Assembly: GCA_965215545.1 (NCBI GenBank)
Contig: OZ244066.1
Coordinates: 2,170,001 to 2,234,000, forward strand
Direction of reading: 5' to 3'
DNA length: 64,000 nucleotides
Origin: MPNP01 sp965215545
Lineage (GTDB): Bacteria; Pseudomonadota; Alphaproteobacteria; Rhodobacterales; Rhodobacteraceae
Below are positions 16,954-26,203 of this stretch, piece by piece. A model generated the notes under the pieces. It searched no databases. It was not told where the DNA came from and worked only from the letters and a program-made list of their open reading frames with translations. Position numbers and translations under genes: made by a program. Each line of letters starts with the position of its first letter. Position 1 is the first letter of the stretch.

Positions 16954-18411
16954 TTGACTGGTGGTGTCATCTCAGCGGCCTATCTTGCCGCCGCTGTCCT
17001 CTTCATTTTTGCCCTTGGAGGCCTCTCTGGTCAGGAGAGCGCCAAACGGGCCATCTGGTTCGGGATGCTTGGTATGGCCCTGGCCATGCTGGCCACCGCA
17101 GTCTCGCTCCTTCCTGACGATCATGACCCGACTGCCATCGCCAATTGGGACATTCTGCTGGGCACCATCATCGTCGGATCGGTGATCGGGCTGATCGTTG
17201 CCTTCCGGGTCCAGATGACAGGCATGCCACAACTCGTGGCGATGCTTCATTCCTTTGTCGGCCTGGCCGCCGTGTTCATTGGTCTCAATGCCGATATGGT
17301 CCTGACCGAGGTCCAGGGGTTGACCAGCACTGGGGATCTGACGGGATTTGCTGCCCGGCTCGCGGCCAAGGATCCCGTCGAGATCGTCATCCTCAAGGTC
17401 GAGGTTCTCCTTGGAATCTTCATCGGTGCCGTCACGTTCACGGGATCCGTCGTCGCCTATGGCAAACTCGCCGGAACCCTGTCGGGCCTGCCGCGCCAGC
17501 TTCCCGGTGGCCACTGGCTCAACCTCGCCATGACGCTGGCTTGTATGGTGCTGGGTGGGCTGTATCTGGCTGGTGCCGAACTCTGGACCCTGATCGCCGT
17601 GGCCGTGATCGCGGGCCTGATCGGCTGGCATCTGATCATGGGCATCGGTGGTGCGGACATGCCCGTGGTGGTCTCGATGCTGAATTCCTATTCCGGCTGG
17701 GCCGCCGCCGCCATTGGCTTCACGTTGGAAAACGACCTCCTGATTGTCACCGGTGCCCTGGTCGGATCGTCAGGCGCCATCCTGTCCTACATCATGTGCC
17801 GGGCCATGAATCGGCATTTCGTCAGCGTGATCCTCGGCGGTTTTGGCGGGACCGGTGCACCGGTTGAAGCCGTCGAGGGCGAACAGCAATCCATCGCGGC
17901 CGAGGGGGTGGCAGCGGCCCTTGAGGATGCCTCCTCGGTGATCATCGTGCCGGGCTACGGCATGGCAGTGGCCCAGGCCCAGGGCGCCATCAGCGATCTG
18001 GCCACACGGCTGCGTGCCCAGGGCAAGACGGTTCGTTTCGGTATCCATCCCGTGGCCGGCCGTCTGCCAGGCCACATGAATGTGCTCCTGGCCGAGGCCC
18101 GGGTGCCCTACGATGTCGTTCTGGAAATGGACGAGATCAACCCTGATTTTCCTGATACGGACGTGACCATCGTGGTCGGCTCGAACGATATCGTCAACCC
18201 CGCCGCCCTCGATGATCCCAACTCTCCCATCGCCGGCATGCCGGTGCTGGAAGTCTGGAAGTCCCGGCTGGTCATCGTCTCCAAGCGGGGGCAGGGCACC
18301 GGCTACTCGGGGATCGAGAACCCGCTCTTCTATCGCGACAACACGCGCATGTTCTTTGGCGATGCCAAGGCGTCCATCGACCAGCTTCTTGCCCTTATCA
18401 TCACGCCGTAG
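16954..18411 (+). CDS. pntB: Proton-translocating NAD(P) transhydrogenase, beta subunit
   Basis: The 485-residue beta subunit completes the transhydrogenase: about nine membrane helices (dII) with MLHSFVGLAAVFIG and GGADMPVVVSMLNSYSGWAA, then the cytoplasmic NADP-binding dIII domain with VIIVPGYGMAVAQAQ, GIHPVAGRLPGHMNVLLAEA and VGSNDIVNPAA. The start is a TTG at 16954 preceded by GAGGACAGG; no ATG is near. It is ten bases downstream of pntA and converges with codA, twelve bases between stops. Confidence 0.93.
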   Translation: MTGGVISAAYLAAAVLFIFALGGLSGQESAKRAIWFGMLGMALAMLATAVSLLPDDHDPTAIANWDILLGTIIVGSVIGLIVAFRVQMTGMPQLVAMLHSFVGLAAVFIGLNADMVLTEVQGLTSTGDLTGFAARLAAKDPVEIVILKVEVLLGIFIGAVTFTGSVVAYGKLAGTLSGLPRQLPGGHWLNLAMTLACMVLGGLYLAGAELWTLIAVAVIAGLIGWHLIMGIGGADMPVVVSMLNSYSGWAAAAIGFTLENDLLIVTGALVGSSGAILSYIMCRAMNRHFVSVILGGFGGTGAPVEAVEGEQQSIAAEGVAAALEDASSVIIVPGYGMAVAQAQGAISDLATRLRAQGKTVRFGIHPVAGRLPGHMNVLLAEARVPYDVVLEMDEINPDFPDTDVTIVVGSNDIVNPAALDDPNSPIAGMPVLEVWKSRLVIVSKRGQGTGYSGIENPLFYRDNTRMFFGDAKASIDQLLALIITP

Positions 18412-18423
18412 TGCCGGAGGGAC

Positions 18424-19737
18424 TCATTCCTGCCCATTGCCGATCTCGGCGTCCCCTGTGGGGGCCGTGTGGCGCAGGGTGATCCTGCCCGGTCGGCCGG
18501 GCAGATCGAGAACAGGATCCGATTGGGGCCGGCGGGCGATGATGCGGCCCCGGGAGATGACAGTCAGGCGATCGGCCCGCAGCCGGATGGCATCCTCGGG
18601 TGAGTTGGCATCCAGGATGACCATGCTGGCCAGGCGCCCCCGGGCCAGGCCAAACTCGTCAAGACCCATGATGGCGGCATTGATCTCGGTGATCATCCGG
18701 AAACAGTGCCGGATGTCGGCAAGGCTGGTCATCTGGGCGACATGCAGGCCCATGTGAGCCACATCGAGCATGTCGGCCTTGCCCAGGCAGTACCAGGGAT
18801 CAAGGACACAGTCCTGGCCCCAACCGACAGGAATGCCATGGGCGATCATCTCGGGAACCCGGGTGAGGCCCCGTCGCTTCGGATAGGTGTCCTGGCGCCC
18901 CTGGATGACGATGTTGATCAGCGGATTGGGAATGACGGATACCCCGGCTTCGGCAATCAGCGGCAGGAGTTTGGAGACATAATAATTGTCCATGCCGTGC
19001 ATGGAGGTAAGGTGGGAACCGGCCACACGGCCGCCCATGCCGAGACGGCAGGTCTCGGCAACCAGTTGCTCGATATGGCGCGAGTGGGGATCATCCGTTT
19101 CATCGCAATGGAGATCCACTGGCAGGCCCCGCTCGGCCGCCAGCTCGCAGAGCTCGGTCACCGACCGGGTCCCGTCGGCCATGGTTCGTTCAAAATGCGG
19201 GATGCCGCCGACAACATCGGCCCCACGGTCAAGGGCCCGGATCAGGTTCCGGTGTCCATCCGGATCACGGTAGAGACCATGCTGGGGGAAGGCCACAAGC
19301 TGCAGGTCAATGTAGGGGGCGATTTCCGAACGCACCTCGATCAGGGCTTCGAGGGCGAGCAGCCGATCATCACACACATCCACATGGGTCCGGATGGCAA
19401 GCAGGCCCTGGGCGGCGGCCCAGTCGCAGTAGCGCAGGGCCCGCTCCTTGACTGCCGCATGGGTCAGGTGGGGTTTGAGCTCGCCCCAGAGCGCAATCCC
19501 CTCAAGGAGTGTCCCGGAGGCATTACGCCGGGGCAGGCCATAAGAGAGCGTGGCATCCATGTGAAAATGGGGATCGACAAAGGGTTGTGAAACCAGCAAA
19601 TGTCCGGCATCGATTGTCTCGGCGGCCTCGGCCGCGATTCCGGGTTCAACCGCGGCAATGCGTTCCCCCTTGATGGCGATATCGGTACCACTGCCATCGG
19701 TGAGTGTGGCATTGCGGACAATGAGGTCGTAGGTCAT
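18424..19737 (-). CDS. codA: Cytosine deaminase (amidohydrolase)
   Basis: Converts cytosine to uracil and ammonia (pyrimidine salvage); relatives deaminate isoguanine or creatinine. The 437-residue protein follows E. coli CodA closely: metal ligands His57 and His59 in DPHFHMDATL, RTHVDVCD, AFPQHGL with the substrate Gln region, HCDETDD, SHLTSMH, GRQDTYPKRRGLTRVPEM and the metal Asp in GQDCVLDPWY. In this last block E. coli has GHDDVFDPWY, so the neighbouring His and second Asp are changed, but the ligand Asp is kept. No cytosine permease gene is adjacent. It is divergent from the oxidoreductase at 19832 with a 94-base shared promoter region. Confidence 0.85.
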   Translation of the reverse strand: MTYDLIVRNATLTDGSGTDIAIKGERIAAVEPGIAAEAAETIDAGHLLVSQPFVDPHFHMDATLSYGLPRRNASGTLLEGIALWGELKPHLTHAAVKERALRYCDWAAAQGLLAIRTHVDVCDDRLLALEALIEVRSEIAPYIDLQLVAFPQHGLYRDPDGHRNLIRALDRGADVVGGIPHFERTMADGTRSVTELCELAAERGLPVDLHCDETDDPHSRHIEQLVAETCRLGMGGRVAGSHLTSMHGMDNYYVSKLLPLIAEAGVSVIPNPLINIVIQGRQDTYPKRRGLTRVPEMIAHGIPVGWGQDCVLDPWYCLGKADMLDVAHMGLHVAQMTSLADIRHCFRMITEINAAIMGLDEFGLARGRLASMVILDANSPEDAIRLRADRLTVISRGRIIARRPQSDPVLDLPGRPGRITLRHTAPTGDAEIGNGQE

Positions 19738-19831
19738 GCAGCCGGCATCCCGGATTGATGGTCATCCTCGCTGTGGGCGCATCACGCCCAAGGGCTCCAG
19801 CGAGCCGTCACAGTAGGGGAGTCTCGACAGG

Positions 19832-20878
19832 ATGCCAACCGGAACCCGCCTTGCGGTTGTCGGCTATGGCCTGATCGGCCAGCATCATGCCGCCATCATC
19901 AACCACACCCCCGGACTCCTCCTGGTCGGCGTGGCCGATGACAGGCCCGAACGGCGTGTGGCAGCCGAGATGCTTGGCTGTCCGGTCCATGCCGATCTTG
20001 CGACCCTGCTGGCCGCCGAATCCCCCGATGGTGTTGTTCTTGCCACCCCCACGTCTGTCCATGCCGAACAGGCCCTGGACTGCATCAAGGCGGGTGTCCC
20101 GACCCTGATCGAGAAACCCATTGCCGCCAGTGTAACAGAGGCCCGTCGGATCACCGCAGCCGCCACAGCGACCAATCTGCCGGTGCTGATTGGCCAGCAC
20201 CGGCGCTACAATGGTATCATCGAGAGCGCCACGGACGCTCTCGCTTCGGGTGTCGTTGGCACGATCCGAGCCATCCAGGCCACCTGCTGGCTGGCCAAAC
20301 CGGACTCGTATTTCCAGGCCGGGCCCTGGCGACAAGCCAGAGGCTTCGGTCCGGTCTCGATCAATCTCACCCATGATATTGATCTCCTGCGTGTCCTGTG
20401 CGGGGAGGTGGAGTCGGTCCAGGCCATGACCGTCGCCTCGCAGCGGGGTCATGCGAATGAGGATCTGGCTGTGGCCCTGTTGCGGTTTGAAAGCGGTGCG
20501 ATGGGCACTCTCAGCGTGGCCGATGGCATCGCGGCGCCCTGGAGCTGGGAGATGACAGCCCGGGAAAATCCAGCCTATCCCTATACGGCATCCTCGTGCT
20601 ATCTGATCGGTGGCACCGAGGGGAGCCTGTCCCTTCCAGACCTGACCCTGTGGCGTCATGCGGACCGGCCGGACTGGAAAACGCCCATCGAGCCCCGGAC
20701 CCTTGCGCATGAGAGCGGTGATCCGTTCCACAGGCAGATGGAGCATTTTGCTGCGGTCGTGCAGGGCAAGACCGCCCCCGCCGTCCCGGCCATCGAGGGC
20801 CTGAAATCCCTCGCGGTCATCGAGGCGATCCTCGAGTCGGCCCGCACCCGGTCGGTCATCACGATCAGGGCCGGGTAG
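19832..20878 (+). CDS. Gfo/Idh/MocA-family oxidoreductase (first copy)
   Basis: A 348-residue NAD(P)-dependent dehydrogenase of the sugar/inositol type. N-terminal Rossmann fold with VVGYGLIGQHHA, then IEKPIAAS (the EKP signature), GQHRRYNG, and the C-terminal alpha/beta domain with NLTHDIDLLRVLCGEV holding the usual D-x-x-x-H/D region. It likely oxidises or reduces a sugar or cyclitol. It precedes the TRAP transporter genes by about 95 bases and is probably in the same catabolic block. GGGGAG lies about ten bases before ATG. Confidence 0.85.
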   Translation: MPTGTRLAVVGYGLIGQHHAAIINHTPGLLLVGVADDRPERRVAAEMLGCPVHADLATLLAAESPDGVVLATPTSVHAEQALDCIKAGVPTLIEKPIAASVTEARRITAAATATNLPVLIGQHRRYNGIIESATDALASGVVGTIRAIQATCWLAKPDSYFQAGPWRQARGFGPVSINLTHDIDLLRVLCGEVESVQAMTVASQRGHANEDLAVALLRFESGAMGTLSVADGIAAPWSWEMTARENPAYPYTASSCYLIGGTEGSLSLPDLTLWRHADRPDWKTPIEPRTLAHESGDPFHRQMEHFAAVVQGKTAPAVPAIEGLKSLAVIEAILESARTRSVITIRAG

Positions 20879-20973
20879 GGGACCGACACGGGCGTGCATG
20901 GACGCTTTGCGTCACGGGGGAATTCGGATTATCTGCGACTTCCGCATATCAGTTCTTGAAGGAAGGAAATACA

Positions 20974-21984
20974 ATGCGACGCATAGCATGTTGGACACGC
21001 CTCACTGCTCTTGCCCTGACCGGTCTTGTCGGGCTTGCCGGAGCACCAGTTCTTGCTGACGGCCACAAGATGACATTCACCCTGGCCACAGCCGGGTCCG
21101 AGACGGATCAGCGGTCCGTGGCCATGGCTGAGGTCTTTGCGCCACTCGTGGCGGATTTTGCCGACTATCAACCCGGCTACAATGCCACGCTCTTTGCCCA
21201 GGGGACAGAACTTGAGGCCATCAGCCGGGGGAATCTCACCATGTCGATCGCCTCGGCCCAGGAAATGGCCCAGTTTTTTCCAGAATTCTCGATCTTTGCC
21301 ACGGGGTATGTGCATCAGGATGCAGCCCACCAGGTGCGCGTCTTCAATGACCCCCTGATGGATCCCTTCAAACAGAAGGCGGAAGATGAGCTCGGCGTGA
21401 AACTGCTCAGCGTCATGTATCTTGGCAAGCGGCATGTCAATCTGCGCCAGCCGCGGTCGGAACTCGATGTCCGGACACCGGCCGACCTGGCCGGGGTCAA
21501 TCTCCGCATGCCGGGCACCGATGCCTGGCAGTTCCTTGGATCCGCCCTGGGTGCCTCACCGACGCCGATGGCCTTCACCGAGGTCTATACGGCTCTTGCC
21601 ACCGGCGCTGTCGACGGTCAGGACAATCCTCTGCCCACGGTTGTCGATGCCAAGTTCTACGAGGTGACCAAGCAGATTGCCTTGACGTCACACCTGGTTG
21701 ATCTGAACTACATCGCCTTTTCCCTTGCGACCTGGAACAGTCTCACCCATGAGCAGCAATTGACGGTGCAGCGGGCCGCCGATGCCGCCGCCGCATGGGG
21801 CCGGCTCAAGCAGCTCGACAAGGAAAACAGCCTGGCCGACTTCATCCGGAGCCAGGGCGTGGAGATCTACACTCCGGATCTTGCCGCCTTTCGGAGCCAT
21901 GTCCAGGAACAGTATGTCGGCAGTGAATTCGCTGCGTCCTGGCCCGAGGGGGTTCTGGAGCGTATCAACGCTCTGGGCAACTGA
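20974..21984 (+). CDS. TRAP transporter solute-binding protein (DctP family)
   Basis: Periplasmic receptor of a TRAP importer, 336 residues. A Sec signal peptide (MRRIACWTRLTALALTGLVG, cleavage after LADG or nearby) leads into a DctP fold: FNDPLMDPF, VRTPADLAGVNLRMPGTDAW with the conserved Arg that grips the substrate carboxylate, GASPTPMAFTEVYTAL and GAVDGQDNPLPTV. GGAAGGAAA lies before ATG 20974. A carboxylate such as a sugar acid is the likely substrate. The two permease genes follow. Confidence 0.9.
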   Translation: MRRIACWTRLTALALTGLVGLAGAPVLADGHKMTFTLATAGSETDQRSVAMAEVFAPLVADFADYQPGYNATLFAQGTELEAISRGNLTMSIASAQEMAQFFPEFSIFATGYVHQDAAHQVRVFNDPLMDPFKQKAEDELGVKLLSVMYLGKRHVNLRQPRSELDVRTPADLAGVNLRMPGTDAWQFLGSALGASPTPMAFTEVYTALATGAVDGQDNPLPTVVDAKFYEVTKQIALTSHLVDLNYIAFSLATWNSLTHEQQLTVQRAADAAAAWGRLKQLDKENSLADFIRSQGVEIYTPDLAAFRSHVQEQYVGSEFAASWPEGVLERINALGN

Positions 21985-22014
21985 CGCGGTCATCACGGTC
22001 CGCGCGAGCCAGTC

Positions 22015-22575
22015 GTGATTCTCATGCGCGACTGGCTCGCTCTTGGAGTCAAGATCATTGCCGCCGCCCTGCTGGCGGCAATGTTCGTCACATTCCTTCT
22101 GCAGATCTTCTCGCGCTACGTCCTGGTCACACCCTTTGGCTGGACCCTGGAACTGTGCCTGATCCTCTGGGTCTGGATTGTCTTTTTCGGCTGTTCCTTT
22201 CTGGTCCGGGAGCAGGACCACGTCCGCTTTGACATCGTCTATCTGGCCGCTCCCCGGCGGGTCCGGCAGGGCCTGGCCCTGATCAGCTGTGCAGCCATTG
22301 CCGGTGGCATGGCCTGGATGTTCCTGCCCACCCTTGAGTACATTGACTGGATGGGGATCCGCAAGACCACAACTGTCCGCAACCCCCTGACCGGTGCCAA
22401 GATTCCCATGCGGACCATCTTCTCGATCTATGGTCTGTTCATGCTGGCCATCATCGTCCGCTATGCCTGGCGGTTCATGATGATTCTGGTTCGCAGCGCC
22501 CCACCGGAGGACCACGACCCCCTGGTCAAGCCCAACCCTGGACCCCCGAATGCTCCGACGGATCTGCCCCGATGA
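22015..22575 (+). CDS. TRAP transporter small permease (DctQ)
   Basis: A 186-residue four-helix membrane protein with the small-permease pattern: FLLQIFSRYV, GWTLELCLILWVWIVFFGCSF and REQDHVRFDIVYLA. It forms the membrane part of the transporter together with the large permease. GTG 22015 and ATG 22024 are both possible starts; neither has a strong ribosome site. The stop overlaps the next start by four bases. Confidence 0.87.
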   Translation: MILMRDWLALGVKIIAAALLAAMFVTFLLQIFSRYVLVTPFGWTLELCLILWVWIVFFGCSFLVREQDHVRFDIVYLAAPRRVRQGLALISCAAIAGGMAWMFLPTLEYIDWMGIRKTTTVRNPLTGAKIPMRTIFSIYGLFMLAIIVRYAWRFMMILVRSAPPEDHDPLVKPNPGPPNAPTDLPR

Positions 22576-23867
22576 GTCTCGAATTCATTCTCTGCATTGT
22601 CACGCTCTTTGCCCTCGCCGGCATCGGGACACCCATCGGATATGCCATCATGCTGGCCTCCCTTGTCTATCTTGGCATGAACGGCATGGATCTCGCGCTG
22701 ACCGGGGAAAAGATCCTCCAGGGTCTCTACAAGAGTTTCGTGCTCCTGGCCGTGCCGCTGTTCATCATCGCCGCCAACATCATGAATGCCGGGACCATCA
22801 GTGACCGCCTGTTGACCTTCTGCACGGCCGTGGTGGGCCGCTTCCGGGGCGGTCTGGGTCATGTCAATGTGATGGCATCCCTGATCTTTTCGGGCATGTC
22901 GGGTTCGGCGGTCGCCGATGCAGCCGGCATCGGCAAGATCATCATCAGCATGATGACCCGGGATGGCCGGTACTCGCCTGGCTATGCCGCCGCCATCACT
23001 GCTGCTTCGGCCACCATCGGTCCGATCATTCCCCCCTCGATTCCCATGGTGCTTTATGCCCTCGTCTCCAACACCTCCATCGGGGCCCTGTTTCTCGCCG
23101 GCATCATCCCCGGCCTGATCATGGGTGCAGTCCTGATGACGATGAATGCCACCATCTCGCACCGGCGGGGGTTTGCCAGGGAAACCCCCGTGCCGCTTCT
23201 GGCCCTTCCGCGCATCACCGGCAAGGCCATTCCAGCACTCATGATGCCGGTCATTCTGCTTTACGGGATCTACGGCGGTGTCACGACCCCCACAGAGGCC
23301 GCCGCCGTGGCTGCCTTCTATGCCCTGATCCTCGCGGTCGTCTTCTATCGCTCTCTGACAGCCGGTTCCCTGTTTGCCATTCTCGTCGAAAGTGCCCGGT
23401 CCTCGGCGGCCGTCGGTGTGGTCATCGGTGGTGCACTGATTCTGAACTTCATCGTCGTGTCGGAAAACATCCCCGCCATGCTGACCGATGTCCTGACCGG
23501 GCTTGACGTCCATCCCCTCGTTTTCCTGATCGCGGTCAATATCCTTGTCCTGCTGCTGGGCTGTGTGCTTGATGCGACAACCATCATCCTGGTGCTGGTG
23601 CCGCTCTTCATTCCGACGGCCGATGCCCTGGGGATCGATCTGGTGCATTTCGGCGTGTTGATCGTGGTGAACGCCATGATCGGCCTGATCACACCGCCTT
23701 ATGGCATCCTGCTCTTCGTCATCAATGCCGTCACCGGCATCCCTCTCAAGGACATCATCCGGGAGATCTGGGCGTTTCTGGCCGTGCTCATCCTGGCCCT
23801 CCTCCTCCTGATCTTCAGTCCCGACCTGGTCCTGTGGTTGCCGCGCCTCTTCGGGTTCCAGGTTTGA
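22572..23867 (+). CDS. TRAP transporter large permease (DctM)
   Basis: A 431-residue protein with about twelve helices that carries out sodium-coupled solute import with the small permease and binding protein. Landmarks are GTPIGYAIMLASLVYLGMNG, FSGMSGSAVADAAGIG, ATIGPIIPPSIPMVLYALVS, YGIYGGVTTPTEAAAVAAFY and GLITPPYGILLFVINAVT. It starts within the stop of the small permease (ATGA). The aroE remnant follows after seven bases. Confidence 0.92.
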   Translation: MSLEFILCIVTLFALAGIGTPIGYAIMLASLVYLGMNGMDLALTGEKILQGLYKSFVLLAVPLFIIAANIMNAGTISDRLLTFCTAVVGRFRGGLGHVNVMASLIFSGMSGSAVADAAGIGKIIISMMTRDGRYSPGYAAAITAASATIGPIIPPSIPMVLYALVSNTSIGALFLAGIIPGLIMGAVLMTMNATISHRRGFARETPVPLLALPRITGKAIPALMMPVILLYGIYGGVTTPTEAAAVAAFYALILAVVFYRSLTAGSLFAILVESARSSAAVGVVIGGALILNFIVVSENIPAMLTDVLTGLDVHPLVFLIAVNILVLLLGCVLDATTIILVLVPLFIPTADALGIDLVHFGVLIVVNAMIGLITPPYGILLFVINAVTGIPLKDIIREIWAFLAVLILALLLLIFSPDLVLWLPRLFGFQV

Positions 23868-23874
23868 CAATGCC

Positions 23875-24339
23875 ATGACCCCGATCAGGCCCCATGCCCT
23901 GCGTGCCGCCCTCATGGATGCTGGCGCGGGTTGCATCCTCATTGCAGACATCGACACCCGACGCAGCACCGCACTCGCAGACCGCCTTGGCAAGGGGAAG
24001 CCCGCCACCCAGACCCTCACTGCCCTTGATCCGACCGCCCTTGATCCGGCCGCTCTCGACGGCATCGTCAATTGCACACCCATCGGCATGACCACCCATC
24101 CCGGTCAGAGTTTCGACCCCACCCATCTCGCCCGCACAACCTGGGTTGCTGATTGTGTCTACTGTCCCCATGCGACGGAACTCGTGTGCAACGCCCGTGT
24201 GGCCGGTCTGACCGTCATGGATGGGACGCACATGGCACTCTACCAGATGGCCGCCGCCTTCGAACGCTTCACCGGCATCCCACCGGACATTGACCGCATG
24301 CAGCGCACGATGGCATCCCTGCTCTGCACCCGGGCCTGA
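23875..24339 (+). pseudogene. Shikimate/quinate dehydrogenase remnant (C-terminal domain only)
   Basis: 154 residues matching the NADP-binding half of AroE-type enzymes: GCILIADIDTRRSTALADRL, DGIVNCTPIGM, FDPTHL, ADCVY...TEL and GLTVMDGTHMALYQMAAAFE. The catalytic substrate-binding domain of about 120 residues and the glycine-rich loop of the Rossmann fold are both absent; the frame begins seven bases after the DctM stop. A tandem LDPTALDPAALD repeat lies in the middle. Complete relatives are about 270-290 residues, so this is probably a deletion remnant, although it is still translated in frame with its neighbours. Confidence 0.7.
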
Positions 24340-24351
24340 CCTGCCTTCCCC

Positions 24352-25536
24352 ATGAAGCCTGCATCCCATTCCCTGCGAATCGGGGTCATCGGTACCGGTC
24401 GTATCGCGGACGTGTATTTTCGCAATCTTGCCAACCTCGATGGGCTGACCCTGGCAGCTTGTGGCAGTCTCGACCGGGCCGCAAGCCAGGCCAAGGCTGC
24501 CCATCATGGTATTCCCTCGGTCCTGGCACCGGATGCCATCCTCACTGACCCCGATATCGATGTCATCCTCAATCTCACCATTCCCAGGGCCCATGCTCCC
24601 ATCACCCTTGCCGCCCTTGCATCCGGCAAGCATGTCTATTCGGAAAAACCCTTTGTGACCGACCCTGCCGATGGCCATCGCATCCTTGCCCTTGCCGACC
24701 AAAAGGATCTGATGGTTGGCACGGCACCCGACACCTTCCTCGGCGGACGCTGGCAGACAGCCCGCCAGATGATCGACCAGGGCCGCATCGGCACACCCAT
24801 CGGCGCGGCGGCCTTCGTGCCCACCCACGGCGTTGAACGTCATCACCCCAATCCCGATTTCTACTATGCCCGGGGCGGCGGGCCACTGCTTGATCTGGGT
24901 CCCTACTATCTGGCCGTCCTGGTCTTTCTCCTTGGACCCATTGAGCGCGTGATGGGCATGACCCATCGTCCCCAATCCGTGCGCACCATCGAGAATGGCC
25001 CTCGCCATGGCGAAACCCTGCCCGTCGAGGTCGACACGCACTGTCTCGGTCTCCTTGCTTTCGCCAGCGGGGCCATCGGGCATCTCATGACCAGTTTTGA
25101 TGTCTGGGACAGCGAAACGCCCCGTCTCGAGATTTACGGTACCGATGGCACCCTCTGCATTCCCGATCCCGATCCCTGTGATGGTGCCAACATCTTCCAC
25201 GGCCCCGTCTGGACCCGCACCCGAGCCCAGTCCCGCTGGACCACCCGTCCAAGACCCAACGCTCCCGCCAACTGGTCGGTCGCCGCCAATCCCTTCGGTC
25301 TCAATTTCGATGCCCGCGGGGCCGGCGTGGCCGATCTTACTGACGCCATCCGCACCTGCCGACCGCCCCGAGCCAGTGCCCGGTTCGGCCTCCACCTTGC
25401 CGAGGTCATGGCGGGCCTTGACACCAGCGCCCGCCTTGGCAATTCCATCACGATCACCAGCGATTGCCCGCGCCCTGCACCCCTGCGACCAACCGCCATT
25501 GCCGGCATGAACATCGACTATGGTCTGCCTCGATGA
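24352..25536 (+). CDS. Gfo/Idh/MocA-family oxidoreductase (second copy)
   Basis: 394 residues. The Rossmann domain has IGVIGTGRIADVYFRNLANL; the EKP signature is SEKPFVTDPADGH; GTAPDTFLGGRWQTAR and ARGGGPLLDLGPYYLAVLVF form the active-site half, the latter typical of the plant-pathogen/Rhizobium type of sugar oxidoreductase. It acts in the cytoplasm on a sugar or cyclitol. It is only twelve bases after the aroE remnant and its stop overlaps the next start, so all these genes form one transcription unit with the TRAP transporter. Confidence 0.85.
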   Translation: MKPASHSLRIGVIGTGRIADVYFRNLANLDGLTLAACGSLDRAASQAKAAHHGIPSVLAPDAILTDPDIDVILNLTIPRAHAPITLAALASGKHVYSEKPFVTDPADGHRILALADQKDLMVGTAPDTFLGGRWQTARQMIDQGRIGTPIGAAAFVPTHGVERHHPNPDFYYARGGGPLLDLGPYYLAVLVFLLGPIERVMGMTHRPQSVRTIENGPRHGETLPVEVDTHCLGLLAFASGAIGHLMTSFDVWDSETPRLEIYGTDGTLCIPDPDPCDGANIFHGPVWTRTRAQSRWTTRPRPNAPANWSVAANPFGLNFDARGAGVADLTDAIRTCRPPRASARFGLHLAEVMAGLDTSARLGNSITITSDCPRPAPLRPTAIAGMNIDYGLPR

Positions 25537-26192
25537 TCACAGACACACTCACGATCGGGGACCCCTTCTTCACCATCCGCGTCGTCCGGGCGACCCGCAA
25601 CTGCACCCTGGCCCCGCCCACCATGATTCTCAACCTCGCATCCACTCCCCTGGCCATCCGCACCCAGCGGCTCGGTCCTCTCCAATCGACCATCCTCCAT
25701 GAGACCTCTCTCCCCTGGATCGCCCATGCCGTCACCGTCGAGGGGTTTGCCGCCCACCCCGACACTGATACCCTCCTGGCCTGCATCCGCTCCACCTGGC
25801 CAACCGCCCATGCCGTCCGGGGTGAAGAGCGCCTCGCCACCGTTGCCCACTACATGTCGCCCAAGGCCTGGGTCGGTTCCATCGGCCTGACCTTGTATCA
25901 TGCCGCCTCCGTGCCCCTCGGCGTTGGCCTCCACCGCGAACACCCCTTCTGTCCCGGACCGGGCATGCGCGAGGTCCACATGCAGATCATCGGCATTGGC
26001 AAGATGCAGCAATGTACCGCCAATGACATCGCCACCCTCTATCTTGAAGAGACCATGGCCCCCGGTTGTACCCATCGGCCGCTCTATGATGCCAACGGCA
26101 ACTACCCCTGGCATCAATACGAGACCATCACGCCTTCAGTCTTTCTTGCCGTCGAGATCCTGCCTGAGGGTGCCGCACCACCGCCACCATAG
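25533..26192 (+). CDS. Unknown protein in sugar-catabolism block
   Basis: A 219-residue protein that starts inside the stop of the preceding oxidoreductase (ATGA) and is followed by another after eleven bases, so it is clearly part of that unit. Not recognised. The C-terminal third has a His/Glu-rich pattern that could bind a metal in a cupin-like way: REVHMQIIGIGKMQ, LYLEETMAPGCTHRPL and YPWHQYET. No signal peptide or membrane helix is seen. It may be an accessory enzyme (isomerase or lactonase-like) for the same substrate as its oxidoreductase neighbours; this is inference from position only. Confidence 0.7.
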   Translation: MITDTLTIGDPFFTIRVVRATRNCTLAPPTMILNLASTPLAIRTQRLGPLQSTILHETSLPWIAHAVTVEGFAAHPDTDTLLACIRSTWPTAHAVRGEERLATVAHYMSPKAWVGSIGLTLYHAASVPLGVGLHREHPFCPGPGMREVHMQIIGIGKMQQCTANDIATLYLEETMAPGCTHRPLYDANGNYPWHQYETITPSVFLAVEILPEGAAPPPP

Positions 26193-26203
26193 GGAGACGT
26201 TTC

